From assembly GCA_031549535.1 (NCBI GenBank), contig JAVBPP010000065.1:1-46962 (forward strand): a stretch of DNA of 46,962 nucleotides, given 5' to 3'. Within the stretch, counting starts at the first letter, position 1; each line of letters opens with the position of its first letter. Under the pieces are notes generated by a model, which worked only from the letters and a program-made list of their open reading frames with translations, was not told where the DNA came from and did not search any database. The translations under genes and the position numbers were made by a program. The stretch comes from JAVBPP01 sp031549535 (lineage in GTDB: Bacteria > Bacillota > Clostridia > Oscillospirales > Acutalibacteraceae). Of this stretch, positions 13,945-22,244 are shown in pieces.

Positions 13945-15420
13945 ATGATTGACCGCTCCGCATATTTACAGGAGATTGACCGCGTAATTGCGAAGGGACC
14001 GTTCTCGGATGATTGGGAGTCTCTCTCGGCGTTTCAAATGCCGCAGTGGCTGATGCGCGCGAAGTTCGGCATTTTTATCCATTGGGGCGTTTACGCGGTG
14101 CCTGCGTTTGAAAACGAGTGGTATGCCCGGCATATGTATGACAGGGAATCCAAGGTGTTTGCACATCATCTGGAAACCTACGGCCCGCAGAAGGAGTTTG
14201 GCTATCAAGATTTTATCCCTCTGTTTCAAGCGGAACAGTTTGATGCGGAGGAATGGGCGGATTTATTTGCGCAGGCGGGCGCAAAATACGTTGTTCCGGT
14301 TGCGGAGCATCATGACGGCTTTCAGATGTATCAGAGTGAGCTTTCTCACTGGAACGCGGCAGAAATGGGACCAAAACGCGATATTGTTGGTGAGCTGTTT
14401 GCAGCCTTCCGCAAGCGCGGCTTAACGGCCTGCGCCTCCTCCCACCGCATTGAACACTGGTGGTTTATGGGCAAGGGCAAGGAGTTTGACAGCGATGTGA
14501 AGGAGCCGCTCACCAGCGCGGATTTATATTGGCCTGCCATGGAGGAGCAGTTCCACCAGGATTATAACAGCGAGCCTGTGCCAAACCAGGAATTTCTGGA
14601 GGATTGGCTGCTGCGCTCCTGTGAAATTATTGACCGCTATCGCCCCGCCATGCTCTATTTTGATTGGTGGATTCAACACGCGGCGGCGCGCCCTTACTTA
14701 AAGAAGCTGGCGGCTTATTACTATAACCGCGCCAAGGAGTGGGGGATTGAGGTCACAGTTGCCTATAAGCATGACGCCTATCTGTTCGGTACGGCGCTGC
14801 TGGATTTGGAGCGCGGAAAATTTGCGGATATTCAACCCTTTTTCTGGCAGACGGATACCGCCGTCGCTAAAAACAGCTGGTGCTATACGCCAAACAACAA
14901 CTATAAACAGGCCAAAACCTGTATTTGTGATTTGATTGATATTGTGAGCAAAAACGGAACGTTGCTGTTGAACATCGGCCCCAAGGCGGACGGCACCATC
15001 CCGCAGGAGGATAGGAATATCTTACTCGCCATCGGCGATTGGCTGCGTGTGAATGGCGAGGCGGTTTATGATACGCATATCTGGCGCATTGCAGGCGAAG
15101 GGCCGACCAGGGAGCCGGACGGTCAGTTTACAGACGGCGTGGAGCTGGAATACACCCCGCAGGATATGCGCTTTACCATGAAGGGCAGCGATTTGTATGT
15201 TACGGTTCTGCAATGTCCGCAGGATGGAAACGTGACCATCGTCTCCCTCGCGGAGCAATACCTTACCCCACCGATATATCGTGGCTTGATTCGCAGCGTT
15301 GAACTGCTGGGCTTTCCGGAAAGTACGCTGAGCTGGGAGCGGGACGATGAGGGCATGCATATCACGACCACTGGCGTAAACAGCGATTTGCCCATCGTGT
15401 TTAAAATCGGATTAGAGTAG
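13945..15420 (+). CDS. Alpha-L-fucosidase, GH29
   Basis: The 491-residue enzyme releases alpha-linked L-fucose from glycans. ATG 13945 was chosen because CAGGAGG lies seven bases upstream. GH29 landmarks are KFGIFIHWGVYAVPAFENEW, the VVPVAEHHDGFQMY segment, the nucleophile motif MLYFDWW (Asp240) and KNGTLLLNIGPKADGTI. A beta-sandwich domain follows from about residue 360. There is no signal peptide, so it works in the cytoplasm on imported short fucosylated sugars. The gene stands alone with a putative promoter, and its stop is three bases from the stop of the convergent oxidoreductase. No fucose transport or catabolic gene is in the window. Exact linkage preference cannot be told from sequence. 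Confidence 0.9.
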   Translation: MIDRSAYLQEIDRVIAKGPFSDDWESLSAFQMPQWLMRAKFGIFIHWGVYAVPAFENEWYARHMYDRESKVFAHHLETYGPQKEFGYQDFIPLFQAEQFDAEEWADLFAQAGAKYVVPVAEHHDGFQMYQSELSHWNAAEMGPKRDIVGELFAAFRKRGLTACASSHRIEHWWFMGKGKEFDSDVKEPLTSADLYWPAMEEQFHQDYNSEPVPNQEFLEDWLLRSCEIIDRYRPAMLYFDWWIQHAAARPYLKKLAAYYYNRAKEWGIEVTVAYKHDAYLFGTALLDLERGKFADIQPFFWQTDTAVAKNSWCYTPNNNYKQAKTCICDLIDIVSKNGTLLLNIGPKADGTIPQEDRNILLAIGDWLRVNGEAVYDTHIWRIAGEGPTREPDGQFTDGVELEYTPQDMRFTMKGSDLYVTVLQCPQDGNVTIVSLAEQYLTPPIYRGLIRSVELLGFPESTLSWERDDEGMHITTTGVNSDLPIVFKIGLE

Positions 15421-15423
15421 ATT

Positions 15424-16722
15424 TTACATACTTTTCGCTATTAACGCGTCCTGCTGCGCACGCAGGCTGCGGATGAACGCGCTCCACTGCGGCTGGATAC
15501 AGTCCATGGGAATGGGCTGACCTGCCGGAATATCACGAGTCAACAGTGCCTCCTCTGCCATGCACAGCGGGAGGTACTGTTTTTTGTGCGTTAGCGTAAC
15601 GCGCTCAATCTCCCCGCGCACACATTGCCCGCCGATGCCGTCCAGCTGCGTTCCGGCGGGTAAATCCCGTTTGGCGATGGCAATTACTTCCGCTACCGGA
15701 GCGGGCAAGGGAGAGGCTGTCGCCTCATGGTTCAGCACGGCCTTCATGATGGAAATCGGCGCTTCAATGCCGACAAGGTGGTAAGGGCGGTAGAGCAGAG
15801 CACGCTTTCCGTCCCTTGAATGGGTGACATGCTTGGAGTTGATGGTGCGCAGAAAATGTGGATTATCGCAGGCGGCAACCATAAACACCCCGCCGCCCAA
15901 ATGGGCGTCCCGCTGGCTAACTCCGTCCGGCAGCAGGCAGTTGACTGCGTCCACAACGCCGTTTTGTGTAAAGATGCCGCCTTCCGCCCGGCTGCAAAAG
16001 GCGTCTGCGATTTCCTCCATGGCAAGGCTGGGCAAATGCATGCCGCGCACATCCGGCAAAAGGCCGGTCATGTTTGCCACACAGCAAAGCTCCACCTGGT
16101 TTTTTGAGCCGTCATAGTAGCCCACGTCCGAGCGCTTGCCCTGTTGCAGCTGCAGCGTGGGCGGGTAGATGCATGTCCACTTTCCGGCGGCAATGGTCGC
16201 AAGGCCCAGGCAGCGGCTCCAATCGAACAGGCCTTGAATCAGGCTGGGCTGGTCACCGTCCGCCTGGGTGTAGATAACGCCGCACTGCTCCGCCTTGCGC
16301 CGCAGCGCCGCCCCAAAGCCTACATCGGATTCAATGTTAACCACAACAACATGCTTGCCTGCCTCCATCGCGCGAAAGGCGAGTTCCGCGCCGAAAAACG
16401 GTTCCCCCGTCACGTCGCACAGCACATCAAAATCGCTGTTCAAGAGCGCGAAAGCGTCCTCGCAAATTACCGCCTGCCCAGCCGAGAAACAACGGTTTGC
16501 CCGGCTACAGCTCTGCGTTACGGTTATTTGCTCCGGCGCATAACCGGTCTGCGCCAGCACCTGCCTTGCGCGCACCAAATCCAAATCGCACAGGATGCTC
16601 ACATGCATATTGGGAATATGGGAAATCTGCGTAGCCATCTGCGCACCGAAATCGCCCGCGCCGACAATGCATACGCGGATAGGCCTGTCCCGCGTTAATA
16701 AACGCTGATAGAGAGCTTGCAT
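15424..16722 (-). CDS. NAD(P)-dependent oxidoreductase with SAF domain (homoserine dehydrogenase-like)
   Basis: The 432-residue protein has a Rossmann fold at the start (IRVCIVGAGDFGAQMATQI), a middle catalytic-type region (ESDVGFGAALRRKAEQCGV, YTQADGDQPSLI) and a C-terminal SAF domain (about 340-415; EVIAIAKRDLPAGTQLDG). This matches the COG4091 family, annotated as homoserine dehydrogenase-like. Its substrate is not established; sugar-acid or branched sugar metabolism is suspected for relatives. The SAF module resembles that of altronate dehydratase and sialic acid synthase. It lies 85 bases after spoVM on the same strand and ends three bases from the fucosidase stop. There is no evidence here of its substrate. 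Confidence 0.8.
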   Translation of the reverse strand: MQALYQRLLTRDRPIRVCIVGAGDFGAQMATQISHIPNMHVSILCDLDLVRARQVLAQTGYAPEQITVTQSCSRANRCFSAGQAVICEDAFALLNSDFDVLCDVTGEPFFGAELAFRAMEAGKHVVVVNIESDVGFGAALRRKAEQCGVIYTQADGDQPSLIQGLFDWSRCLGLATIAAGKWTCIYPPTLQLQQGKRSDVGYYDGSKNQVELCCVANMTGLLPDVRGMHLPSLAMEEIADAFCSRAEGGIFTQNGVVDAVNCLLPDGVSQRDAHLGGGVFMVAACDNPHFLRTINSKHVTHSRDGKRALLYRPYHLVGIEAPISIMKAVLNHEATASPLPAPVAEVIAIAKRDLPAGTQLDGIGGQCVRGEIERVTLTHKKQYLPLCMAEEALLTRDIPAGQPIPMDCIQPQWSAFIRSLRAQQDALIAKSM

Positions 16723-16767
16723 AGCTTGTCCAACCCCTTACAGAAAATATAGGTATCAAAGGCAACA

Positions 16768-16788
16768 GGGCAGACACAAGGCCTGCCC
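16768..16788 (-). terminator. Possible terminator after spoVM
   Basis: CTGCCC (16783-16788) and GGGCAG (16768-16773) form a short GC hairpin about 20 bases after the spoVM stop. The sequence that follows on the minus strand lacks a strong T run, so this is a weak or partial terminator before the oxidoreductase gene. Confidence 0.4.
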
Positions 16789-16807
16789 TTACTGCATGGT
16801 TTCCCTC

Positions 16808-16894
16808 TTATGTATGCTCTTGCTTCTTAATGCGAAAAAGCAGACGCAGCAACCCACGAAATGCTTTGGGGCTTTTGACCATGACAACCTTCAT
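16808..16894 (-). CDS. spoVM: SpoVM, 28-residue spore coat assembly peptide
   Basis: A tiny gene encodes 28 residues: MKVVMVKSPKAFRGLLRL, then LFRIKKQEHT. It has the SpoVM layout: a short N-terminal strand, the Lys-Ser-Pro-Lys turn, then an amphipathic helix with Leu/Phe on one face and Arg/Lys on the other. In Bacillus this peptide senses the convex forespore membrane and anchors the coat ATPase SpoIVA. ATG 16894 sits nine bases after GGAGG; a nearer upstream ATG (16903) would touch the ribosome site. The position, close behind prpC-prkC-rsgA, matches Bacillus, where spoVM also follows this cluster. Synteny and sequence together make the call firm despite the length. Confidence 0.88.
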   Translation of the reverse strand: MKVVMVKSPKAFRGLLRLLFRIKKQEHT

Positions 16895-16926
16895 AAACCG
16901 CATCCTCCTATCCCTTGCCGTTAATG

Positions 16927-17094
16927 CTACCTGCACAGAGAAAAGCCCAAAAGAACAAGCAGCGCCGCTACAATGATAATTAAAACGGAATAGGGGCAGC
17001 AACTGGCAACAATCAGTCCCGCGCCGAAAGAAATAAATAAATATCCATACCCGGCCCCAAAACCGCAGCATCGAAATTCCCTCATATAACGCAC
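16927..17094 (-). CDS. 55-residue Cys-rich hydrophobic small protein
   Basis: GTG 17094 follows AAAGGAGT at nine bases. The product reads MRYMREFRCCGFGAGYGYLF, a Gly-rich segment with a double Cys, then an ASCCPYSVL turn, then a membrane helix (LIIIVAALLVLLGFSLC). The pattern is like the small YjcZ-type hydrophobic sporulation proteins of Firmicutes, though I claim only resemblance. It lies between rsgA and spoVM, where Bacillus has rpe and thiN. Being directly upstream of spoVM suggests a sporulation or spore-membrane role. The five Cys (two CC pairs and one at the end) could bind metal or form disulfides. Confidence 0.7.
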   Translation of the reverse strand: MRYMREFRCCGFGAGYGYLFISFGAGLIVASCCPYSVLIIIVAALLVLLGFSLCR

Positions 17095-17165
17095 CGCATG
17101 CTACTCCTTTCTTGACTCTGTTAGTAACAGTATACACAGCCTGCGGCAAAGCGTTCCGCTCTTTT

Positions 17166-18065
17166 CTATTTTTTCAGCTGCCAATCCTGCAAGTCCTTGA
17201 TGTTTTCATATAGCGCACAGTAGCTCTCGTGGCGGGAGGGGTGGATTTTCCCCGCATCCACCGCCGCACACACGGCACAGCCCTTGTCGTTCACATGGGC
17301 GCAGCCTGTAAAGCGGCAGTCCGCCAGATAAGGGCCAAAGTCCGGGAAGGCATCGGCAAGCTCCCCTTTCAGCATCGGCTGCACTTGTTCAAAATCCAGG
17401 GAGGAAAACCCGGGGGTATCCGCAACATAGCCGCCCGTCACTGAAAACAGCTCCACATGCCGAGTCGTGTGCCTGCCGCGCCCAAGCTTTTGGCTGATAT
17501 CACCCGTTTCAAGCTGCAGCCCCGGTTCTATTCGGTTGAGTAGTGTAGATTTCCCAACACCGCTGTTGCCGACAAAAACGCTGATTTTGTTTTTCAGCAA
17601 GGCTCGCAACTGCCCAATAACCTGCGTTTCTTCCGGTGAAACACAAAAAACAGGGTAGCCCGCCAACTCGTAGATGGAGCGCAGGGGATAAGGGTCGCCC
17701 AAATCCGCCTTGGTGATGACCAGGGCTACCGCAATGTTTTTCACTGCGGCGAGGGCGGTCATTTTATCCAGCAGCAGGGTGTTTGGCCGGGGCTCACAGG
17801 TGGAGCTGAGCAGAAACATCCGGTCAATGTTTGCAACGGTCGGCCGCTGCAGCTCATTGCGGCGCGGGAGGATTGTGTCAATGGTGTTGTTGCCCTGCCC
17901 ATCGCAGCTGATAACAACGCGGTCACCGGGCAGGGGCGTAATTTTCTCCTTGCGGAACACACCCCGAGCCTTACAAACCCAAAGGGCATCGGCAGCTTCT
18001 ACTGTATAGAAGCCGCCGACGCCCTTTATAATCATACCGTCTTTTTGCATCAATTCCTCTGTCAT
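17166..18065 (-). CDS. rsgA: RsgA, ribosome small subunit maturation GTPase
   Basis: The 299-residue circularly permuted GTPase helps late maturation of the 30S subunit. It has an N-terminal OB fold (about 1-70), then G-motifs in permuted order: TKAD (G4) first, then FVGNSGVGKS (G1), GRGRHTTRHVEL (G2) and DTPGFSS (G3). A C-terminal zinc knuckle follows (CRFTGCAHVNDKGCAV). Start ATG 18065 overlaps the prkC stop by four bases, so translation is coupled. Its place after prpC-prkC is as in Bacillus, where the kinase is reported to phosphorylate this GTPase (CpgA). Confidence 0.95.
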   Translation of the reverse strand: MTEELMQKDGMIIKGVGGFYTVEAADALWVCKARGVFRKEKITPLPGDRVVISCDGQGNNTIDTILPRRNELQRPTVANIDRMFLLSSTCEPRPNTLLLDKMTALAAVKNIAVALVITKADLGDPYPLRSIYELAGYPVFCVSPEETQVIGQLRALLKNKISVFVGNSGVGKSTLLNRIEPGLQLETGDISQKLGRGRHTTRHVELFSVTGGYVADTPGFSSLDFEQVQPMLKGELADAFPDFGPYLADCRFTGCAHVNDKGCAVCAAVDAGKIHPSRHESYCALYENIKDLQDWQLKK

Positions 18066-20398
18066 ACCGGAGCGTCAGTGGGTGGCTCCGTGGTCTCCTC
18101 CGGCGGAGTGGTTGGCTCCTCGGAGCTAGGTTCTTCCGTAGTGGTTTCATCCGGCTTTAAAACGCCGACAAAGAGTGTGATTTGCTGATCGGTCGGGATG
18201 CGCTGCAGGCTGATGGCGCTGGGTACCTGCGATTGCACCATACCGACTTCCAGTGTCAGTGTTACAGTAGTCTCCTGCCGCCGGATATTCATAAAGCCCT
18301 TTTTATTCAGCTTATCTACGGCCGCCTCATAGCTTAAACCCACCACAAGGGGTAAAAATTCGCTGGGTGAGGTGGGTGCCTGTGTGACAATTTCTTTATG
18401 CTGCTTATCCACGTTGGAGAGCACGGCCGGGTCCTTGGTAAAGTTGGCGTTACAGCTGAAAATCTGTTGCCCATCAACCAGGATGCGGATTTCGCTGTTC
18501 TCCTTTGTGCCGATGATATCGGGCAGCTGGTAATTCTGATTCCCGTTGCACAGCACGGTGGTGGGGGTGCCGTAAACTACGTTGTCCAAATAAATGGAAA
18601 GCTTACCCTCTTGATTGTTCTTATCCGGCAGCGCCACAGTAATGCCGCGGGCGGTGGATTCGGGCAAAATGCCGTTGCTGTAAGTGACACTGACTTTGGT
18701 GCCGCGTGTAACAAGTTGCTTTTCCGCAATACTTTGGGAGATTACTTCATTCTTCGGTTTGGTGCTTTTCACAGCCTTGCTGCTTTCCATATCCAGGACA
18801 AGACCCAGGGTCTCGTTCTCCAGGGTGGAGCGGGCTGTATCCAAGGACCAGCCGACTAGGTTGGGCATTTCCACTTGGCCCCTGGGAGTGGCATAATATA
18901 AGTCGACGGTATCGCCTTTTTTCAGCTTCGCTCCGTCTTCAGGAACAGTTTTTACAATGGTATCTTCCGGGTCCGTGCTAATCTGCGGTAGCCAGTTGAT
19001 AGCCAAGCCGAGCTGCTCCACCTTCGTCTGCGCGTTTCTGCGGCTGTCGCCAATTACGTCCGGCATAACCACATCGCCGGGTGCGGTCAGGCGCACAACA
19101 GAGAGCTTAATCAGCGAGCCGATTTTCACCTTTGTGCCTGCGGGCGGCTCTTGGGAGATGATGGTGCCGTCCGCCACATTGCTGCGGGAGCTGGGCATTT
19201 CTTCAAACTTAAATTTATCTTTGTATTCATCCTTTTGAATCAGCTCGTCATAGTTCTGGTTTAAAAAGTTCGCGACCTCAATCATTTCGCCTTTGCCCGG
19301 TTTGGTGAGCGCCAAAACACCTACAACAATCAAACAAAGGGCAATCAAAGCGCCGGTGATGCCGATGAGAATGGGAACAGTCTTCGTCTTTGCGTTTTCC
19401 TGCGCATAGTCCTCGTCATCATACTCATATTCCTCGCCGCTGTTCACGTCAACAGGGTCGGCGGCGGGGGAGGGGGGCGCAACCGGAGCAGGAATATCTC
19501 CTGTGGATCCGCGCACAAATTTTGTAGGTGTTTTGTCCACAAAGAAGGAGTAGTCAAAGGTGATGGCGGGGTTGCGCTTGACTTCCTCCAGATCCAGCAG
19601 CATTTCCGCAGCGGACTGAAAACGATCCTTGGCGTTTTTCTGCATGGCGTGCATGGTGATTTGCTCCAGCCCGGCGGGGATATTGGCGTTGATTTGCCGG
19701 GGCATCACCGGGTCGCTCTGCAACTGCATAATCGCAACGGAAACGGTGTTGTTGGATTGGAAGGGTACCTGCCCGGTGAGCATTTCATACAGCACAACGC
19801 CGACGGAATAAATATCCGCCTTATCGTCTGTCAAGTCCCCGCGCGCCTGCTCGGGGGAGATATAATGCACAGAACCAATGGCGCTGTCAGTCATGGTGCG
19901 GGTGTCGCTGCGGGAAAAGCGCGCAATGCCAAAATCCGTGACCTTGATATTGCCGTTTTGCAGCAGCATGATGTTTTGCGGCTTCACATCGCGGTGCACG
20001 ATGCCTTTGTCATGCGCGTGCTGCAGCGCACGCAGAATTTGCATCATAAAGTGCACAGCCTCGCGCCAATTGATTTTGCCTTGCTGCTCAATATATTCTT
20101 TGAGGGTAATGCCCTCCACGTATTCCATTACGATATACTGCAAACGGTCGCCGTAGCTTACATCATACACCTTCACAATGTTTGGGTGAGAGAGCACGGC
20201 AATGGCTTTGGATTCGTTCTTAAAACGGCGGCGAAATTCCTCGTTGGCAAGGAACTCGTCCTTAAGAATTTTCACGGCCACAACACGGTCGTCAATATTG
20301 TCATAGGCGCGGTAGACAATGGCCATGCCGCCAACGCCGATGACCTCCTGAATTTCGTAGCGCCCGTCCAGACGTTTACCTGTATAGTAATTTTCCAT
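18062..20398 (-). CDS. prkC: PrkC, membrane Ser/Thr kinase with PASTA domains
   Basis: The 778-residue eukaryotic-like kinase senses muropeptides. The cytoplasmic kinase domain (about 1-275) shows the glycine loop VIGVGGMAIVYRAYD, Lys43 in VAVKIL, HRDVKPQNIM, DFG and SPEQARG. A linker and one membrane helix (ILIGITGALIALCLIVVGVL) follow. The outer part has three consecutive PASTA repeats (DVVMPDVIGDSRRNA and QVEMPNLVGWSLDTA are the clearest), an Ig-like stretch, a further PASTA unit (FLPLVVGLSYEAAVDKL), and a Thr/Pro/Glu-rich tail. ATG 20398 is preferred; TTG 20410 is only two bases from AAAGGA, but the ATG spacing (13) is long, so the start is not certain. It is the partner of the phosphatase gene immediately upstream. 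Confidence 0.93.
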   Translation of the reverse strand: MENYYTGKRLDGRYEIQEVIGVGGMAIVYRAYDNIDDRVVAVKILKDEFLANEEFRRRFKNESKAIAVLSHPNIVKVYDVSYGDRLQYIVMEYVEGITLKEYIEQQGKINWREAVHFMMQILRALQHAHDKGIVHRDVKPQNIMLLQNGNIKVTDFGIARFSRSDTRTMTDSAIGSVHYISPEQARGDLTDDKADIYSVGVVLYEMLTGQVPFQSNNTVSVAIMQLQSDPVMPRQINANIPAGLEQITMHAMQKNAKDRFQSAAEMLLDLEEVKRNPAITFDYSFFVDKTPTKFVRGSTGDIPAPVAPPSPAADPVDVNSGEEYEYDDEDYAQENAKTKTVPILIGITGALIALCLIVVGVLALTKPGKGEMIEVANFLNQNYDELIQKDEYKDKFKFEEMPSSRSNVADGTIISQEPPAGTKVKIGSLIKLSVVRLTAPGDVVMPDVIGDSRRNAQTKVEQLGLAINWLPQISTDPEDTIVKTVPEDGAKLKKGDTVDLYYATPRGQVEMPNLVGWSLDTARSTLENETLGLVLDMESSKAVKSTKPKNEVISQSIAEKQLVTRGTKVSVTYSNGILPESTARGITVALPDKNNQEGKLSIYLDNVVYGTPTTVLCNGNQNYQLPDIIGTKENSEIRILVDGQQIFSCNANFTKDPAVLSNVDKQHKEIVTQAPTSPSEFLPLVVGLSYEAAVDKLNKKGFMNIRRQETTVTLTLEVGMVQSQVPSAISLQRIPTDQQITLFVGVLKPDETTTEEPSSEEPTTPPEETTEPPTDAPV

Positions 20399-20433
20399 AC
20401 ACTGTATCAAATCCTTTCAAGAAAAATTGCCTG

Positions 20434-21162
20434 CTAGTTCGCAATTGCGACTACGGTGATGTTATCGCCGCCGCCGCCGCTGTTCGCCAGCTGCACCAGC
20501 TTATCCGCATATTCATAGTAGTTGTATTTTCTGGTCACGGAATATATGTCATCGGTTTCAACATAGTTTGTCAAACCGTCAGTACACAATATGATAACAT
20601 CCTGCGGTAATAGCACAGTTTCTTGAAAATCCACACAAATATAACGTTCAGCGCCCAATGCGCGGGTGATGATATTTTTGCGCGGGTGATCCTTTGCTTG
20701 ATCCGGTGTCAGCTCTCCGTTTTCCACCATTTCCTGCACGATGGAGTGGTCTGTTGTGATTTGAATCAGGCTTTCCTCCGTCACACGGTAAGCGCGGCTG
20801 TCGCCCGCGTGTGCGATGTAGACGTTTTGCCCGTCCACAATCGCGGCTACTATCGTGGTGCCCATGCCGCTGAGTGTTTCGTTGGATTTTGCCATTTCAT
20901 AGATGCTGGCGTTGGCGTCCTCAATGGCGGCCAGCAGCAAATTCTTTGCGGAGATGCCGCTCATTCCCGGCTGATAGTGGGAGGTGATTCTCTCTGAAAT
21001 CAGCTTTACGGCAACGGAGCTGGCTACATCACCGCCGGCGGCGCCGCCCATGCCGTCGCAAACAACAGCCCAAGCTACACCGCTGGGCATTTCGCCCACG
21101 GAATAGGAGTCTTGATTCTGCGCTCTGACCATACCGATGTCGGTCTTTGCAACAATCTTCAA
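20434..21162 (-). CDS. prpC: PrpC, PP2C-type Ser/Thr phosphatase
   Basis: This 242-residue manganese/magnesium-dependent phosphatase opposes PrkC. PP2C motifs are present in order: TDIGMVRAQNQDSY, VVCDGMGGAAGGDVAS, GMGTTIVAAIV, HAGDSRAYR, a DHSIVQEMV segment, ILCTDGLTNYV and GGGGDNITVV. The metal-binding Asp residues are all in place. The start is TTG 21162, nine bases after GGAGG. It lies 16 bases after rlmN and 35 before prkC in the long minus-strand operon. Confidence 0.94.
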   Translation of the reverse strand: MKIVAKTDIGMVRAQNQDSYSVGEMPSGVAWAVVCDGMGGAAGGDVASSVAVKLISERITSHYQPGMSGISAKNLLLAAIEDANASIYEMAKSNETLSGMGTTIVAAIVDGQNVYIAHAGDSRAYRVTEESLIQITTDHSIVQEMVENGELTPDQAKDHPRKNIITRALGAERYICVDFQETVLLPQDVIILCTDGLTNYVETDDIYSVTRKYNYYEYADKLVQLANSGGGGDNITVVAIAN

Positions 21163-21178
21163 GTAGGGGTCCCTCCAG

Positions 21179-22225
21179 TCAATGTATCTGCGGATTTTGC
21201 AGGTTCCGTAACCTCAGCTGCCCACAGGCGGCGTCGATATCCGGCCCCAAAGTCCGGCGGATGGTTGCGGTGATTCCGTTTTGCTGTAAGATAGCCTGAA
21301 AGCGCTCGGTTTCCTCACGGGTGCTGGGCTGAATGGCAGGGTCAATGGAAATGGGGTTGACAGGAATCAAGTTTACATGGCAGAGCATGCCCTGCAACCG
21401 TTTGGCAAGCTCCTGCGCGTGCTCGGGGCGGTCATTGATATCGCGCAGCATGGCGTATTCAAAGGAAATGCGCCGGGAGCTTTTTTGTGTATAATACCGG
21501 CAGGCCTCCAGTAGCTGTGCTATCGGATAACGTCGGTTTACGGGCATGGATTGGGAGCGTATCGCATCGTTCGGCGCGTGCAGAGAAACAGAAAGCGTCA
21601 ACTGCAGTTTTTCCTGCGCAAGGTCATACATGCGCTCCACCAATCCGCAGGTGGAAAGGGAAATGTTACGCATGCCAAGGTGCAAGCCCTCCGGGCAACT
21701 GACTAGCTCTAAAAAGCGCAGCACATTGTCATAATTATCCAGCGGTTCACCCATGCCCATCATTACGATGTGGGAGATGCGCTTGCCGCATTCCCGTTGC
21801 ACGGCGTGGATTTGACCGAGCATTTCGGCGGGGGAGAGGTTGCGCACAAAGCCGCCTTTGGCGCTTGCGCAAAAGCTGCAGCCCATTTTGCAGCCGACCT
21901 GAGAAGAAACGCAGAGGGTATGGCCATATTTATATTGCATCAGCACGGATTCAATCAACGCGCCGTCGGGGAGGGCAAATAAGTATTTCGCGGTGGAATC
22001 CAGAGCAGACAGTTGCTTTTTTACAATGGAACAGCGGGGGAATGGGAGCCTTTCCGCTAAAAAACGCCGCATCTCTTTTGGGATGTTGCCCATTTCGTCA
22101 TAACTGTCCACGCCCTTTTGCTGCAGCCAGGAAAAAACCTGCTTGGCGCGAAACGCGGGAAAGCCAAATTCAGCAAAGCGGGCGGAAAGCTCGGGCAGGG
22201 TCATGGATTTGCTGTCCGGCTGCAT
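21179..22225 (-). CDS. rlmN: RlmN, dual-specificity rRNA/tRNA adenine C2 methyltransferase
   Basis: This 348-residue radical SAM enzyme methylates A2503 of 23S rRNA and A37 of some tRNAs. It carries the cluster motif CKMGCSFCASAKGGFVRNL, the SAM-binding MMGMGEPLDNYDNV and the C-terminal RRTLGPDIDAACGQL containing the methyl-carrying Cys; the second catalytic Cys lies in LSTCGLVERM. ATG 22225 was chosen because GGGGGG precedes it. An upstream in-frame start at 22255 would overlap rsmB. It lies 19 bases after rsmB, in the same order as in Bacillus. Confidence 0.94.
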   Translation of the reverse strand: MQPDSKSMTLPELSARFAEFGFPAFRAKQVFSWLQQKGVDSYDEMGNIPKEMRRFLAERLPFPRCSIVKKQLSALDSTAKYLFALPDGALIESVLMQYKYGHTLCVSSQVGCKMGCSFCASAKGGFVRNLSPAEMLGQIHAVQRECGKRISHIVMMGMGEPLDNYDNVLRFLELVSCPEGLHLGMRNISLSTCGLVERMYDLAQEKLQLTLSVSLHAPNDAIRSQSMPVNRRYPIAQLLEACRYYTQKSSRRISFEYAMLRDINDRPEHAQELAKRLQGMLCHVNLIPVNPISIDPAIQPSTREETERFQAILQQNGITATIRRTLGPDIDAACGQLRLRNLQNPQIH

Positions 22226-22244
22226 GAAATCCCCCCTGCGGTAA

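Noticed and set aside
16808..17149. 113-codon open frame covering the spoVM region
   Set aside because: The frame joins unrelated stretches. Two separate small genes with their own ribosome sites (16808-16894 and 16927-17094) explain the region better.
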